From positions 52,362-116,361 of the forward strand of contig MU277739.1 of assembly GCA_022385805.1 (NCBI GenBank): a stretch of DNA of 64,000 bases, in the 5' to 3' direction. This document shows, in pieces, positions 48,456-61,100 of the stretch. The translations under genes were made by a program, and so were the position numbers. Numbering within the stretch: position 1 is the stretch's first letter; every line of letters begins with the position of its first letter. The stretch comes from Pilatotrama ljubarskyi. Its lineage: Eukaryota; Basidiomycota; Agaricomycetes; Polyporales; Polyporaceae. The notes under the pieces were generated by a model. It did no database searches and was not told where the DNA came from. It saw only the letters and a list, made by a program, of their open reading frames with translations.

Positions 48456-50844
48456 GTTTGTTGCAGTCTCGAAGAACAGAACCGCTCCGACAGTCCGAGT
48501 CATCATCCTCCTGCCACTAAAGGCGGAGAGGTCCCGGCCCCGGCTCCGGCTCGTCGTCGGCGCACGGAGCCGGCACATAGGAGAATGGATCGTGGGCGAG
48601 GGAAAGATTGAAACCGAGCGGCCACGAGAAGAGGAAAAAAAAAACGCACCTTGCTCGTCGCCGCGTCCTCCGTAGCGTCCATCTCGAACGCCGACGTGCC
48701 ATCCAGGCCCGCGAGGGTGTCCGTGCCCGTGCCCGTGCCCGCGCCCTTTCCAAAAGCGACCTGGCGCCCCCCGCGCACGCGCTTCGCGAACGCGAGCCCG
48801 GAGAGGACCGTGCCGTGTGTCGTCGGCTCCGTGATCTTCTGCAGCGACTCGCGCGCGTTCAGCCTGCACGAGCGATCCGGGCGGTGGGGGAGAGCGGAAG
48901 GTGGGGGGGATCTGTGCGTCAGCAGGATTGTTCCGATGGAGCTCGGGACGTCCTCAGCGGTCCAGTGTCCAGTACCGCGCACCACGGTAGTGGGGCAGCG
49001 GCCCACCGGCAGGACCTAAGGCGTCCCAGAGACTCTACGAAGAGAGGAGACTCACATCGCAAGGAAGGAAGTCGCATACACTGCCGGTGGGGAAGGACGC
49101 CGCGAGCGTAAGCGTGAGCCGCGCCTGCGGACCGTAAGAAAAACGTCAAGCAGGGCACTCACAGCAGGGAAGGACGGGGAAGAGGCCGAGGTAGACGAGG
49201 TTGTTCGGCATGGCGACGAACTGCGGGTGCAGGTCGGAGGAGGTCAACGCGCTGCGCCGCCGCTCAGGCTAGCGATGCTGCACTACTCACGCAGACCAGG
49301 ATGGCGATATCCAGAACACTGTGGTGCGGCGGTTAGCGCGCGGCCGGGAAACGCACGGCGGAACGACTGACCTCGTCAGCGCGCCGGTCATGATCGTGTA
49401 CGTGATGATCCTGTTCACGAGCGTGTCCGTCCTACACGCGGAGAGCCCCGCAAAACGTCAGCCGCGCCCCATACACTCGGACAGAGGCCCCAAAGACGCT
49501 GCTCACTTGCGGATCCCCGTGCGCCGGGTGTACAGGAAGTAGCACAAGGAGACGGCGATGATGATGTCGTCCGCGGCGGCGATGGCGAGCGATCCTGTGT
49601 AGTACGGCTGCTCCCCGCCGCATGAGCACTGCACTACGTGACGCGCTCGGGGGCAGGAAGGCGGGGCGGGCCCGCGTACTTACCGCGACCCTGTGGAACT
49701 CGGTGAACTCGGGGAACCGAATGCTGCGATTCCGCTCGTGCGTCAGTCCCAGGTCTGCGCGGAGGAGACGGCGAGAGTGGGACCGTACGTGAAGACGACG
49801 ACGACTGCGGCAGGAGAGACGGCGTCAGCGTGCCTGCCCGGGAGAGTACCCATCATGTACGGTACGGTGAAGTAGACGCACTGATCTCGAGAGCCAAGTG
49901 CGCGGCAGCAAGAACTCCCTGGGTGCGAAGCTCAGCTGTGGCGGCGTTCCTGAACGGGGGTACAGTACTCACGACGACTCCGACGAGGAACACGTTGCCG
50001 TTGCTCACTGGGGCAGCAGGACTCTCGTTAGCAGGTGTGCAGGGATTAAGCGTGTTATCGAACTCACGGAGCCACAGACGGCGCATATAGAACCTGGGTG
50101 CGAGTGAGTACTAGGGAGTCTCTTCGCTCGGTGAGATCTGCTCACAGATGGATGGAAAACATGATCAATCCCTACAGCCAATGCGTGAGCATCCGTGAAG
50201 CCGACGAGCGAACGCGGGAGTCATACCACGACGCCGGTGATAAGCTTGGAGCGAGTACGGTCAGCCACCGGCTCTCCTCGACATGCCAAGTACTGTGGTC
50301 ACGTACGTCATCAGATCTGCAGGATCGCCGCGAGCGTCAGCCATGGTTCGAGGATCGGAAGTATGCTCAAAGATGGGCACTGACACCGTTGTGATACTCC
50401 AGGCGTTTGGGTTCCCGAACATGACGATGGCCGAGCGGTACAACCACTCGATGAGGAGACACTCGTGCAGGGTCTTGAGGAGCCTGTGAGGGAGTGCGAG
50501 CAGCGCGCTTGAGCTCGAGGCCGCACGAGAGAAGGAGATGTGCGTAGAGCGTACCAGACGTAAAACACCTGCGGAGGTGCGGGTGGTGAGTAAGCACCGA
50601 GTACCTGAGCGGCAATGGAACTACTACATACGTAGAACTTGAGCCACCAGGAGTCCTTGCGCCAGCTCTGGAAGTAATAGTAGTACGTCTGGAAGGAGAT
50701 CCAGCCGAACATCCTGCAGGCGGCATGTGGTATCAGCATTACTGTTCGAAAGAGCGGAAGGCGAGACGAGAGCGGAGAGGGCACGTACGCTGTGGCGACC
50801 AAAGTGCCGATGACGATCGGCCCGGTAGCGACGCCGGTAGACAT
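48445..50844 (-). CDS. DUF6534-type integral membrane protein
   Basis: Sixteen-exon model: 50789-50844, 50632-50713, 50555-50568, 50307-50483, 50068-50093, 49973-50007, 49882-49918, 49789-49804, 49684-49723, 49507-49607, 49372-49431, 49291-49318, 49163-49220, 49056-49080, 48650-48863, 48445-48516 (346 residues, frame intact). Family hallmarks are MFGWISFQTYYYYFQSW, WLLKTLHECLLIEWLY, FGNPNAW, FYMRRLWLLSNGN, TDTLVNRIITYTIMTGALTS and YATSFLAMLNARESL. These basidiomycete proteins have about seven membrane helices and no established function. The exon 4/5 junction is uncertain: between 50100 and 50397 the expected third helix is not read in the joined frame. The last exon (WQEDDDSD...) is a plausible prediction only. 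Confidence 0.75.
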
Positions 50845-51880
50845 GTGGATGGTGCGGATGTAGCGGGTGACGGGGCCAGAGAGGTCTGAGAGAGAGGGTG
50901 GTAGAGTAGATCGTACACCAGGCTCGAGGAGGGTGGGCTAGAAGGGGAGGCGCTGAGTAGCGGCGGTTTTATTGGGAAGCTGCCACTGGTGGCAAGCGTA
51001 CATGACGAGTGATTGCTTGCCGCTGGGGGATCATCGGATGCTGAAGAGAAGTGTGTTGGGCTGGCAGGGACGGCAAAGTGCGAGGCATCGTTCGGTGACC
51101 GGCCGCGGCGTACTGCCCGGGTCCTGTCAGGCAACGGTATCAGGACGACGTCCGCGGGCGACGTCCCATAGGAAGCGCGAAGGAGGAGAGTGAGGTCATC
51201 CCGAGCACATGCAGGCACGGGAACACCGGTCGGTCGGCGAGAAGCGAGGAGAAGTGTTTCTGCGAATCGGAAGGTGATGAACAGTCAGTACGATGTCCTC
51301 TGAGCATGCGCTCAACGGGATCGCTGTGGGAAGGACTGAAGAGTTGGCAATGAGACGGTAGCGGCAGCGCTAGTACTACTGCCAGGGGAATGGGCGCGCT
51401 TGTAAGCCGCGTTGGCTCGTGTGTTCTCACACCTATAATTTTGCCGCTGCGAAAGGACCGGGCCACGGGTGTTTGGCCAGGACCAGCCATCGACATCGGT
51501 CCCTGGCCCAGCGTGCATCTACAAGTGCTACTAAAAACCAAGACCGTGTTCGCGTCAGGGAATGCAGGCTAGAGCGCGAGAGTAGCGTTGAGTTGATGAT
51601 ATGCATGAATGTTGAATGATATTTCTGCACAGACGAGTTCACGCCGAATTTGCATGATGCTGCGCGACGTCGAGGGAGTTTCTGCCGACCATGATCGGAG
51701 TAGGACCGGCGATCGAGAGCTGTGCAACGTTCCCCATATGGTAATTGCATCCGCGAGTGGTAGGACGTCCAACGCGGCAAGTGCAGCACGTCTGTCACCC
51801 GAACCAGTCCAGGTCGGTTCGAGTGCTCCCGTTAGTACAGAAAGAATTGGACGGAGGGTTCTGTTCTCCTTGTGCTCGCC
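50845..51880. other. intergenic promoter space, no gene seen
   Basis: 1.04 kb between the divergent DUF6534 (-) and P450 no. 2 (+) genes. No coding signal was recognised. Promoters of both genes must lie here. Confidence 0.5.
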
Positions 51881-54291
51881 ATGCTCACCCTCTCCCCTCC
51901 TCTCCAGCTCTCCCTCGCAGCCGCTCTCCTCGCCCTCCTCCTCTACACACTCACACGCCCATCCCGTCCTCGCCCCCCCGGCCCCGCGCCCAAACCTCTC
52001 GTCGGCAACGTCAGCGACCTCCCCTCCGGCGGTCACGAGTGGCTCGGCTACATCCAACTCGGTCGCAAGTACGGTCAGTCTCGTCCACAGCCCTTGGCTC
52101 GTCCCTTCGCCGCTCACTCCCCTCACCCCCAGCATCCGACATCCTCTACTTCACTTCCCTCGGCACCCCCCTCCTCGTCATCAATTCTTTCCAGGCCGCC
52201 CATGACCTCCTCGACAGGAAAGGCGCTCTCTACTCCGACCGCCCTCGCTTCGTCATGTTCAACGAGCTGTATGTATCACATCGCTGCCCCACACGCCGCC
52301 AGCCTCACCCCTTGCCCCCACAGCATGCGCTGGGACTGGAATCTCCTCGTCATGCCCTACAACAAGAGATTCATCGCACAGCGCCGCATCGTCCAGCAGG
52401 AATTCCAGCCCGCCACCGTCTCCCGCTTATACCATCCCGTCATCGCCCGCGAAGTCTGCGCCCTCCTCAACCGCTTTCTCGCAACTCCCCACGTACGCCC
52501 CCAGGACATGATCGACAACGTCAGGCAGTGAGTGACCCTCGCCCACGTATGTAGCACTCCCCCCACCCCCAACCGCACCGCCCAGGATGACAGGCGCGAT
52601 CATCATGATGGTCACCTACGGCCACCAGGTCACCTCCCCCCAAGACGAGTACATCAAGATCGCCGAAGCCGTCCCCGAGCACGCCGAACGCCGTCCGGGC
52701 GTCGAGATCGTCGACGTCCTCCCCATCCGTGCGCCCAGCCTCTCGCACGCCCCGAAACGCCAGTACTGACAACCCCGCCCCGCCTGCAGTCAAGTACCTC
52801 CCCTCGTGGTTCCCCGGCGCGTCCTTCCAGAAGCACGCCGCCGTCGGCCGGCAGCTGTCCATGGGCATGCGCCTGCTGCCCTTCAAGATGGTCAAGGAGC
52901 GCATGGTGCGTCCCCGTCCCCGCCTGCCGCCAGAGCGGGGTTGTCAGAGAGGATACCTGCGGTCATACTCAGCGTTCACCTCGTCCCAGGCTGCCGGAAA
53001 CGCCGTCCCGTGCATGGCCACGCGGCTCCTCGCGCAGGCGCACGAGCTCGCGACGGAGGGCATGGATCCCGACACGTTCGTCATGGACGTCTGCGGGTTG
53101 GTCTACAGCGGCACGTCCCTTCCCTCCCTCTCGCGCGCGCTCCCCCAGCGTTTCCGCTCACCGGTACCTCTCCCTCCTTCCAGCCGGAGCCGACACGGTA
53201 CGCCGTCCATACACCCGGCACGCACACTCACCCGCTCACTCACTCACCGCGTCGCTTGCAGGCCATCGTCGCCATGCGCAACTGCATCCTCGCCATGATG
53301 CTCTTCCCCGACGTCCAGAAACGCGCGCAAGAGGAGCTCGACCGCGTCATTGGCCGCGAACGTCTCCCGACCATGGCCGACCGACCGCACCTGCCGTACG
53401 TCTCCCGGCTCATTAAAGAGAGCCTGAGATGGAAGGCCGTGTCCAGCCTAGGTGCGCCCATCAGCCCTCCGAGTAAGCCGCCGCCGACCTCCACCCGCCC
53501 GATTCATGTGCGCAGGTGTGCCCCACGCGACGCTCGACAGCGACGAGTATCGAGGGTACTACATACCAAAGGGCACCACCGTGCTCGCCAACATCTAGTG
53601 CGTCACACGCCCACAGGACTCATCCGCCGCCGCCGCTCATATTCTGACCATGCGCACGGCGCGCTCTGCGGCTGCTGCTGCTGCTACCTCAGCGCCATGC
53701 TGCACGACGAGTCCGACTACGCCGACCCCGACGACTTCAACCCAGACCGCTTCCTGCCCACCCCAGACAAGCCGAGCGGCGAGCCCGACCCGGCGCGCGC
53801 CGCGTTCGGGTTCGGGAGAAGGTACGTCCGTTCCGTCTTCTCTCCTCTCACCAGCTCTTGCGCGCCCCTCGGCCGAGTGCTCACCGTCGCCCGCCGCGGG
53901 ACGCTCACGCTCACCGCCTGCGGCGGCGTTCACGCAGAGTCTGCCCCGGGCGGTTCTTCGCGGACGACACGCTCTTCCTCACGATTGCCTCCCTCCTCCA
54001 CGTCTTCGCCATATCCGTCCCGGACGACTCCGAGTCGAAGGAGACGATCAGGAACGTCCGGTGGAACTCGGGACTCGTCAGGTCTGTGTCTCCTCAGGCG
54101 TCTGTTTGTGTGCGCGCGCGCTCCGAGTTCATGGCGGATGAGGCTGACGTTTTTTTGGGGGTTTTGTCGCGCGGGACGGCGCGGCCCTTGGTACGCACAG
54201 TCATCCCACCCCGTTTCCTGCGAGGTTCGAGCCGCGGTTCGAGGGCGCGCCGGACTTGGTCCATGCGGCGGCGGCGCACTGGCATATCTAG
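51881..54291 (+). CDS. cytochrome P450 no. 2
   Basis: Twelve exons: 51881-52073, 52133-52268, 52324-52527, 52586-52728, 52790-52905, 52990-53110, 53184-53197, 53262-53451, 53516-53597, 53693-53821, 53938-54081, 54201-54291 (520 residues, frame intact). Membrane anchor LSLAAALLALLLYTL; hinge PPGPAPKPLVGN; I-helix SGAGADT across the 14-nt exon 7; KESLRWK; FGFGRRVCPGR with the heme Cys at about 445. The donor of intron 6 is GC (GCACGT at 53111) where both paralogues have GT. Only this donor keeps the frame and the SGAGADT motif. It has the same subfamily-type sequence and intron plan as P450s no. 1 and 3. It probably oxidises a lipophilic substrate at the ER, and its identity is unknown. Confidence 0.93.
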
Positions 54292-55079
54292 GTGACGACG
54301 TCCGTGAACAGTACTTATGGTTGGTATGAGGCCCTTCCGCGGCGGAGCTGACGCGATCCCCGTGCGGTGACCGTGCAGGGACTCGGACGTGGAATCTGGC
54401 GATGTCTTTCGTGTCGCTTCTCGGATGTACTTCGTAAGAAGATATCGTTCTTCACTTACGGCTGGGACCAGGCTAGCATGGTCGTTCTATCAGACGGAGC
54501 CGCCGCCGCCGCCGCCGCCGCCGCCGCTGGCACGCGGCAGGCGGCAGGCGCCAGGAGACAGGCGGAGCGAGGGGCTTGACCGTCGGTTTATGGCTGTACC
54601 GGTGTGATTTTTTGACTCGTCTGGCGCAGGTCGAAGTCGAAGCCTGGTAAAATGCACATCCCACGCTGACGCTCTCAAGACCCTCCAGCCTGACTGTCCA
54701 GCTGGGTCGATAGCGAAGATGGCATTCAGTACTATAGGAGAATCGTGCCTTGCTGAGAGAGGGAAAAGCAGCGAAGGAAGGTACGTCAGCGTTCGGCGGA
54801 TCGGATGCCGTTCGCTCAGCGTGAGGCCTGAGTACTTGAGAAGCGGCAACGGTCCGCCACCCACCCTCTCACAGGTCCATGAAGGCTGCGTGAGCCCAGG
54901 CGACTAAGTATAACACTTGCACAGCGGGGCGTGCCCACACTGTGATTTGTTCCGGCCAGGTACGAGCTCCGACAAAATTTACTAGATTGCGTTACTACTA
55001 GTATTGTCATCCTCCGACGACGCTCCGGAGCGTTCACGACGGCTTACCGAGTCGAACTTGTCCCGAAGACTACGTATTT
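54292..55079. other. intergenic stretch between convergent P450 genes
   Basis: Separates the stops of P450s no. 2 and no. 3. No gene was recognised apart from the (GCC)n repeat listed separately. Confidence 0.5.
54499..54526. repeat. (GCC)n trinucleotide repeat
   Basis: Nine GCC units in the intergenic space downstream of P450 no. 2. The region does not appear to be coding. Confidence 0.85.
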
Positions 55080-57371
55080 TCATGGCTGCGTCCAAGTTGC
55101 GCGGACGAGTTCGTGGGCAGCCGGGAATCTCGGGACAAACTCGACGGGGAACGGAGAGGGGTGGCTACGACAACACACGTGTCATGGCATCAGCTCCGTT
55201 CTCCCGACGAGTCATGGTCCATGGCCGTCTAAGAGGTTCTACTACGCACCTGACGAGCCCCGAGTTGTAGCGGACGTTCCTGACAGCTTCCGCTGCGCCT
55301 GGGCCTTCAGGAATGGCGATGGTGAAGACGTGGAGCAGAGACGCGACGGTGAGGAACAACGAGGCTTCTGCGAAGAACCTGCCCGGGCAGACTCTAGGAT
55401 ACCCGGTGAGCAACCATGGTGAGCACGGACGGTTGGGAGCGATCACTCGCTATAACGAGTCAGGACGCACCTCCTCCCGAAGCCGAAAGCGATCTGCGCG
55501 GGGTCAGGTTCCCCTCCGGGCTTTTCAGAGGTGGGCGCATAGCGGTCCGGGTCGAAATCGTCCGGGTTGGCGTACACGGCTTCGTCGTGCAACATCGCGC
55601 TGGACGTTCGGGATGACAATCGAGATCGGTATTCGACTCGGAGACGAAATATCGGCAGAGTGATCACGCACTAGATGTTCGCGAGCACGGTCGTGCCCTT
55701 CGGGATCTGATAGCCGCGGTACTCGTCGCTGTTGAGCGTAGCATGAGGAGCGCCTGACCGTGTAGAACGACGTTCAGCATACGACGACGGTGCTGGCGGG
55801 CGCAGCGTGCGCTCCGGACGTACCGAGGTTGGACACGGCCTTCCATCGCAAGCTCTCCTTCACCAGCCTCGAGGTGTATACCAACCGTGCACGATCCTCG
55901 AAACCTGGGAGTCGTTCCCGACCCACGACCTCGTCGAGCTCTCGCTGCGCCCGCTCCTGCACGTGCGGATGAAGCATCATGGCCAAGAGGAAGTTCCGCA
56001 TGGCGACGTTGGTCTGGAATCCGGTCAGTCATGCAGCGCGGACCCCTCACGATGAGAGTCATAGCAAGACCGCTGACGTACAGTGTCGGCTCCGGCTGCC
56101 AGACAGGGAAGTGCTGTGAACACGACGAACGACGATGTAGGGTGCGGTGCATACCGCTATACACAACGCCACAACAGTCCATAATGAACGTATCCGGGTC
56201 CACTCCTTCTGTTTGCAGGGAGGAGTCCTGGGCTTGGGACAGGAGGCGTGTCACCATACATGGTATACCTCCCCCTGAAGCCTGAATCCCTCGAAACATC
56301 AGACAATGGCGTCACGACCATCCTCGAGTCCTCACCGTGAGCTCCTTGACCGCGCGGAAAGGGCCTGCGCGCATCTTCATAGAGAGCTGGTGGACGATCG
56401 ACGCTCTGCGCTTGAAAGATGCTCCAGGGAACCACGACGGGAGGTACTTCACTGCGATACGGGGGCTGTGTCATCACAGAGCCTCCGAGAACGAACCGGG
56501 TTGACACGCACGGATTGGCAAGACATCTACCAACGCCATCCCAGGCCGTTTTTCGGCATGTTCACGGACCGACTCGGCGACTGCAACGAACTCATCCTGG
56601 GCTGAGCTCACCTGATGGCCGTACACTGCCATCATGATGATGGCGCCCGTCATACTGCAGACGAACCAGCTGAGTAGGATGCCCTCGCTCCTGGAGGAGG
56701 GAAGGAGGAGTATGCGTACTGCCTCAAATTATCGATCAGGGCATCCGGCTGCACCTGAGGAGTGGCAAGAAGTCGGTTCAAGAGCGACCCCACTTCGTTA
56801 ACCATGATTTGGTGATGCAGCCGAGGGACCATGGAAGGCTGGAACTCCTGCTGGATCGTGCGCCGCATCGCTGTAAAGCGCTTACCGTACGGTGTGAGGA
56901 GCAAATGCCAGTCCCAGTGCATACTGCCGGAATCAGCGCTTAGTGGCCGAGGTGCGTGGCATGTGCGAAGGTGAACAAATCCTCACAGCTCCTTGGCGAG
57001 TACGAGCCGCGGGCGGTCGGAATAGAGAGAACCCTTCTTGTCCAGTAGTTCGTGAGCGGCCTCGAACGAGTTGATCACCAAAAGTGGCGTGCCGAGGACG
57101 GTGAAGTACAGCACGTCGCTGGCTAAAGTCGAATGTCACTGTGAGAGGGAAGCGATCGTCGCAACCGCGCGAACTCACCGTATTTGCGAGCCAGCTCAAC
57201 ATAAGCTTTCCATTCATAACCGCCCGAAGGAAGATCAGTCAAATTGCCGATGAAAGGCTTCGGTTCGGGACCAGGTGGATAGCGAGAACCAGGAGATCTG
57301 CTGAGCAATCGCCACCACCATAAGGCACCCAGTAATGCAGCCACGAGCCACGCTTGAAGGGAGGCGAGCAT
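55080..57371 (-). CDS. cytochrome P450 no. 3
   Basis: Twelve exons: 57179-57371, 56987-57122, 56720-56923, 56512-56654, 56336-56451, 56155-56281, 56082-56095, 55824-56013, 55672-55753, 55471-55599, 55250-55393, 55080-55164 (520 residues, frame intact). Anchor LQAWLVAALLGALWWWRLL, hinge PPGPEPKPFIGNL, SGAGADT across the 14-nt exon, KESLRWK, FGFGRRVCPGR (heme Cys about 447). Internal exons 2-5 and 7-11 have exactly the lengths found in P450 no. 2 (136, 204, 143, 116; 14, 190, 82, 129, 144), so the two are close duplicates, now tail to tail. It is a probable ER monooxygenase of unknown substrate. Confidence 0.93.
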
Positions 57372-57471
57372 GGGTCAAAGTGCAGCGCAGACGTTGGCTG
57401 CCTCGCGGGTTCAGCCAGCAGAGCGTGAATGGAGGACTTGAGATTCACTGGAGATGGCGTCGTAAGAGCAG

Positions 57472-57480
57472 TTTTTATAT
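57472..57480 (-). promoter_or_regulatory. candidate TATA box of P450 no. 3
   Basis: ATATAAAAA on the coding strand about 101 nt before the start codon, a canonical sequence and spacing. Confidence 0.45.
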
Positions 57481-58131
57481 GTAGGAAGTGCGCCTGGTGG
57501 GCACAGGTCTAGTTTTTCATGGATCAGGCGTCGAAGAAGCACGGATATATCGCAGCTTGCTGCTTGAGAAACTCCGGTGCCGTCGGAAGAAGAGGCTACC
57601 ATCGAGAGCTGGACGAGACTGAAGAGGACTTCTTGGCTATCGACAGGCGGCATCATGGACAAGTTGCGCGCGGCTGCGCTGGAGCACCGGACAAACGTAG
57701 TACGCTGACCGGGACCATTGACATGTAAGATGACAGTTGTGTACGGCTCTGAAATGCAAGTGGTTCTGCGCCACGTCTAGTTTCCCACACGGTAGCTGAC
57801 CTAGTGATCGATTCTGTACGCCCGCGTCTATGGCACGCGCGCTCGGGGGGCCGGCATATTGTTCAGGGAAAGATGAATACCACAAGTTACGAACTGTTCG
57901 CAGTGCAGCGTGTGACTCCAGTAAGTACTTCATGTATTCACGCCCATCGAGAGACTGCGTAGATGCGTATAGCCGTAGCAGCTAGACGATGCTAGATGCA
58001 TCCATCCTATAACCAACATTGCATAGGGTAAGTGAGCATCAACGTCGTCCATTCCGATAAAATGGTCGTACATCCAAACCTTTCAGCCAGCCGGAAAATG
58101 GCCAAAGGCATCAAATCTCCTGTGGAGCATG
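57481..58131. other. intergenic stretch, no gene seen
   Basis: 650 nt between the P450 no. 3 promoter and the 3' end of the first GH92 gene. No gene was recognised. Confidence 0.5.
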
Positions 58132-61100
58132 TCAGAGCTCAACATGTTCGTACCTCTTAGCCTCTTCGCCGCGGGTGCCATTCACCTTCCGGCAGGATAT
58201 CAGCGCAGGGCGCATCGTGGGACGACATCATTAGGTTCCACCCGTACTCACCAGAGTGCTGGACGACCACGCCTGAGGCTCCGCGCTCATATCAAAGTGG
58301 ATGTGGCCTCCGGAGGCAATGTCCGCGTGCGTGAGGATCGGGGTATCGAGCGACCGCCCCTTCACGGTGACGCTCTTGATGTACGGCCTGCTCGGCGCAC
58401 CTGAGGAGGTGATGACCAAAGGTTTGGAGGCGTTCGGCAGGTCAATGGTAACCTTGTCGAAGAATGGGCTGCCATTCGTCCGCCCGCGATGAGAATCAAG
58501 AAAGATCGCAGGAAAGAAATTGAGAGAAGGCTTACGTTCCGATGACATATTCGGTGGACACAGGGTCGACAGGGTAGAACCCAAGTGCGCTGAAGATGTA
58601 CCAGGCGCTCATCTGACCGCAGTCCTCGTTCTATGACGAGCCGCGTCAGAACAGAAGTCGCGCGCGCGGTATCCGTGCAGGGACGTACACCCGAGAGGCC
58701 GTTGACGGAGGTGTTATAGTTGGCCTTCGCAATCTCACGGATCCGCTCCTGAGACTTGGACGCTGCACCGGCCAGGGAATAGAAGTATGGGATGTGATGC
58801 GAGGGCTGATGTGTAGAGTCAGTCCCTTATTCTACATACTCAACGTCACGAAGCTCACCTCGTTCGTGTGATCGTTGTGCCCTGGGGAATGCATCGTCAT
58901 CATCTGACACGTAGGAAGCGTGTCGATGTCAACTCACCTCCATCGAAATGCTCGTCCAAGAACTCCACGAACGACATGTTCCCGCCCCTGCGCTCGATCA
59001 ATGCCGGCACATCGTGCACGACATCAAACGTGTACGCCCACATATCGCCCTCCGTCCAGCCCGCATCCTGGCCCGCCCAGGACCCGTTCGCGTTCCGCGC
59101 CTCCATAAACCGCGTCGCGTTGTTGAAGATTGTGAAGGGCGCGGAGAAGGCGCGTGCGCGGAAGTGCGATGCGTCAGCGTCTTTGCCGAGCGCAGCGGCG
59201 AGAACGGAGACGGCGTAGTCGTCATCTGGGAGACGAATATGAGCGCTCAGTAGGGCAAGGCGGGGGGACGGGCAGATAGACGGACGCACATGCATAGTCG
59301 AGCGTTCGGGAGGCGGCTTCGGAGTGGATGTCGGATGCGACCCACCCGTGTGAGGCATACACGGATGAGAGGCCCGCTCTCACTTCGTAGCCGACATGCT
59401 ATCCAGTACGAGAGTTAGTGTGGTGTCGACATATGAGAGCCGATTGAAGCGCACCTGTTCTCTGTCGAAGTACGAGGTCGTCCAGTCATTCTCCGGAGGT
59501 ACGGTCGCGTCTTTGTGCACAGCCTCGTAAGCGGTTTCGAGGTCAAAGCCAGTGAACCCCTTCGCAACGGCCTCTGCGATGAGCGAGTCCGCATGTGTAC
59601 CGACCTAATCGAATTCAACATGAACATGCGAATCGCCACTCCGGAGAAGGGAGAGGAGCATACCATAATGTTTGTTTCTGACGCGTGTGCGTTCAGCATA
59701 GAGAATGCAACGGGAGCCAAGCGGAGCACTAACCGACGATATTCTTCCACATGGGGAGCCAGCCACCCTTGCCGACAGTAATCAATGAGCCGCTTGTATG
59801 GAGAATGAGGAGGCACATACCTCGAGATAATCCTGGAGCATGCTCTGGACCATCCCATTGATCCGCTCTGGCGCGAGCAGAATCTGCCATGCCCACTCGG
59901 CTCTGAAGGTGTCCTACACAGTGACGAGTGTTACTGTGTCGACACAGTTTACGTAGAGTGCTCGCCCAACATACCCAGATGGAGTAGCCGGTGTATGATT
60001 CGCCCTCATGAACCGTATCGTCGTATCCAGAATAGTAGTGCCCGTCTTCGCTTTGCTCGTATGGGTACTGAGCAAGTCAATCTGTCACGGGAGTCACGTC
60101 GCATGGAGGGATGACTGGGACGTACTTGGAGGGTATGGAAGACTGCAGTATAGAAGATCTCATTCTCTTCCTGGGTTGCACCCTCGACCTTGACGCGATC
60201 CAGCTTCTCCGCCCATTCGGCACGGGTCTTCTTCGCCGTCTGCTCGAGCGTTGTCCCGTCCGGAATCTCGTTCTCCAGGTTCTTCCGCGCCTGCTCCACA
60301 GAGATGAACGACACGCCTACCCTTACATCCACCTTCTTCGTCCCGCTGGCGAACTTCGCAAAGCCTGCCAGCAGAGCGCCAGCACCGTCTGTTGCGTTCT
60401 CCCTGAGGCTCCCGTTCTGTGCGACACCGAATCCCTCGAATGGCGTGTCGAAGCGGGCACAGAAGTAGCCCGCGAAACTCGGCGCGGGGTTGGGCCCGAT
60501 GATGAAATCCTGTCGCTCTGGGTTGTTACCCGTGATCTCGCGCCTGTGTGGGTCAATATGGACGGACCCCTGCGGGTAGGTGACGTTTGTCGGGTCGTCG
60601 GAACCCATCACAGAGGCGCGAGTCGCTTCGACGAGAATGTACGGCGACGCAGTGTTTTCAAAGGTGAAGCGGAGATGTCCAGTGCGGGACGCTGCAAGTA
60701 AGAGTCGGTGATGGTCACTCCCAATAGACAGAACGGAAGCGAACTCACTGGCTGATTGCTCGGCGTGGATGGTGCCGCCTTCTATGGCGTCCATAATAAC
60801 AGAGTAGTAACTCGCAATGGCGATCTCGTTTCGATGGTCGAAGGCCATGCCGCGCTTCTCGAACGCGCTCTGAATATCGCCCGCACCGGGAGCGACGACC
60901 ACTTGGGCGCTCTCACCCATCCAAATCGCCGGTTGGTGTGTTCCCTGGAATCCGTGAATGGACGTGTCGGTATAGTTGTACGGGGTCACTGAGACGTAAT
61001 TCTGTCGCGTCTGTGCGACCCACCGCGTCATGGCAAAGGGAGGAGCGGTGGAAGGGATCATGCCTCCAGAACCATTGGGAGAGTCGCCGCCGTTGCCAAT

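Noticed and set aside
54473..54664. Open frame across the (GCC)n repeat downstream of P450 no. 2
   Set aside because: Its length comes from the trinucleotide repeat itself; there are no splice context, domain or partner exons.
29301..57371. Interpretation as a classical secondary-metabolite biosynthetic cluster
   Set aside because: Three P450s, a methyltransferase and an MFS pump are present, but there is no polyketide, non-ribosomal peptide or terpene synthase, and housekeeping genes such as Spc25 interrupt the set.
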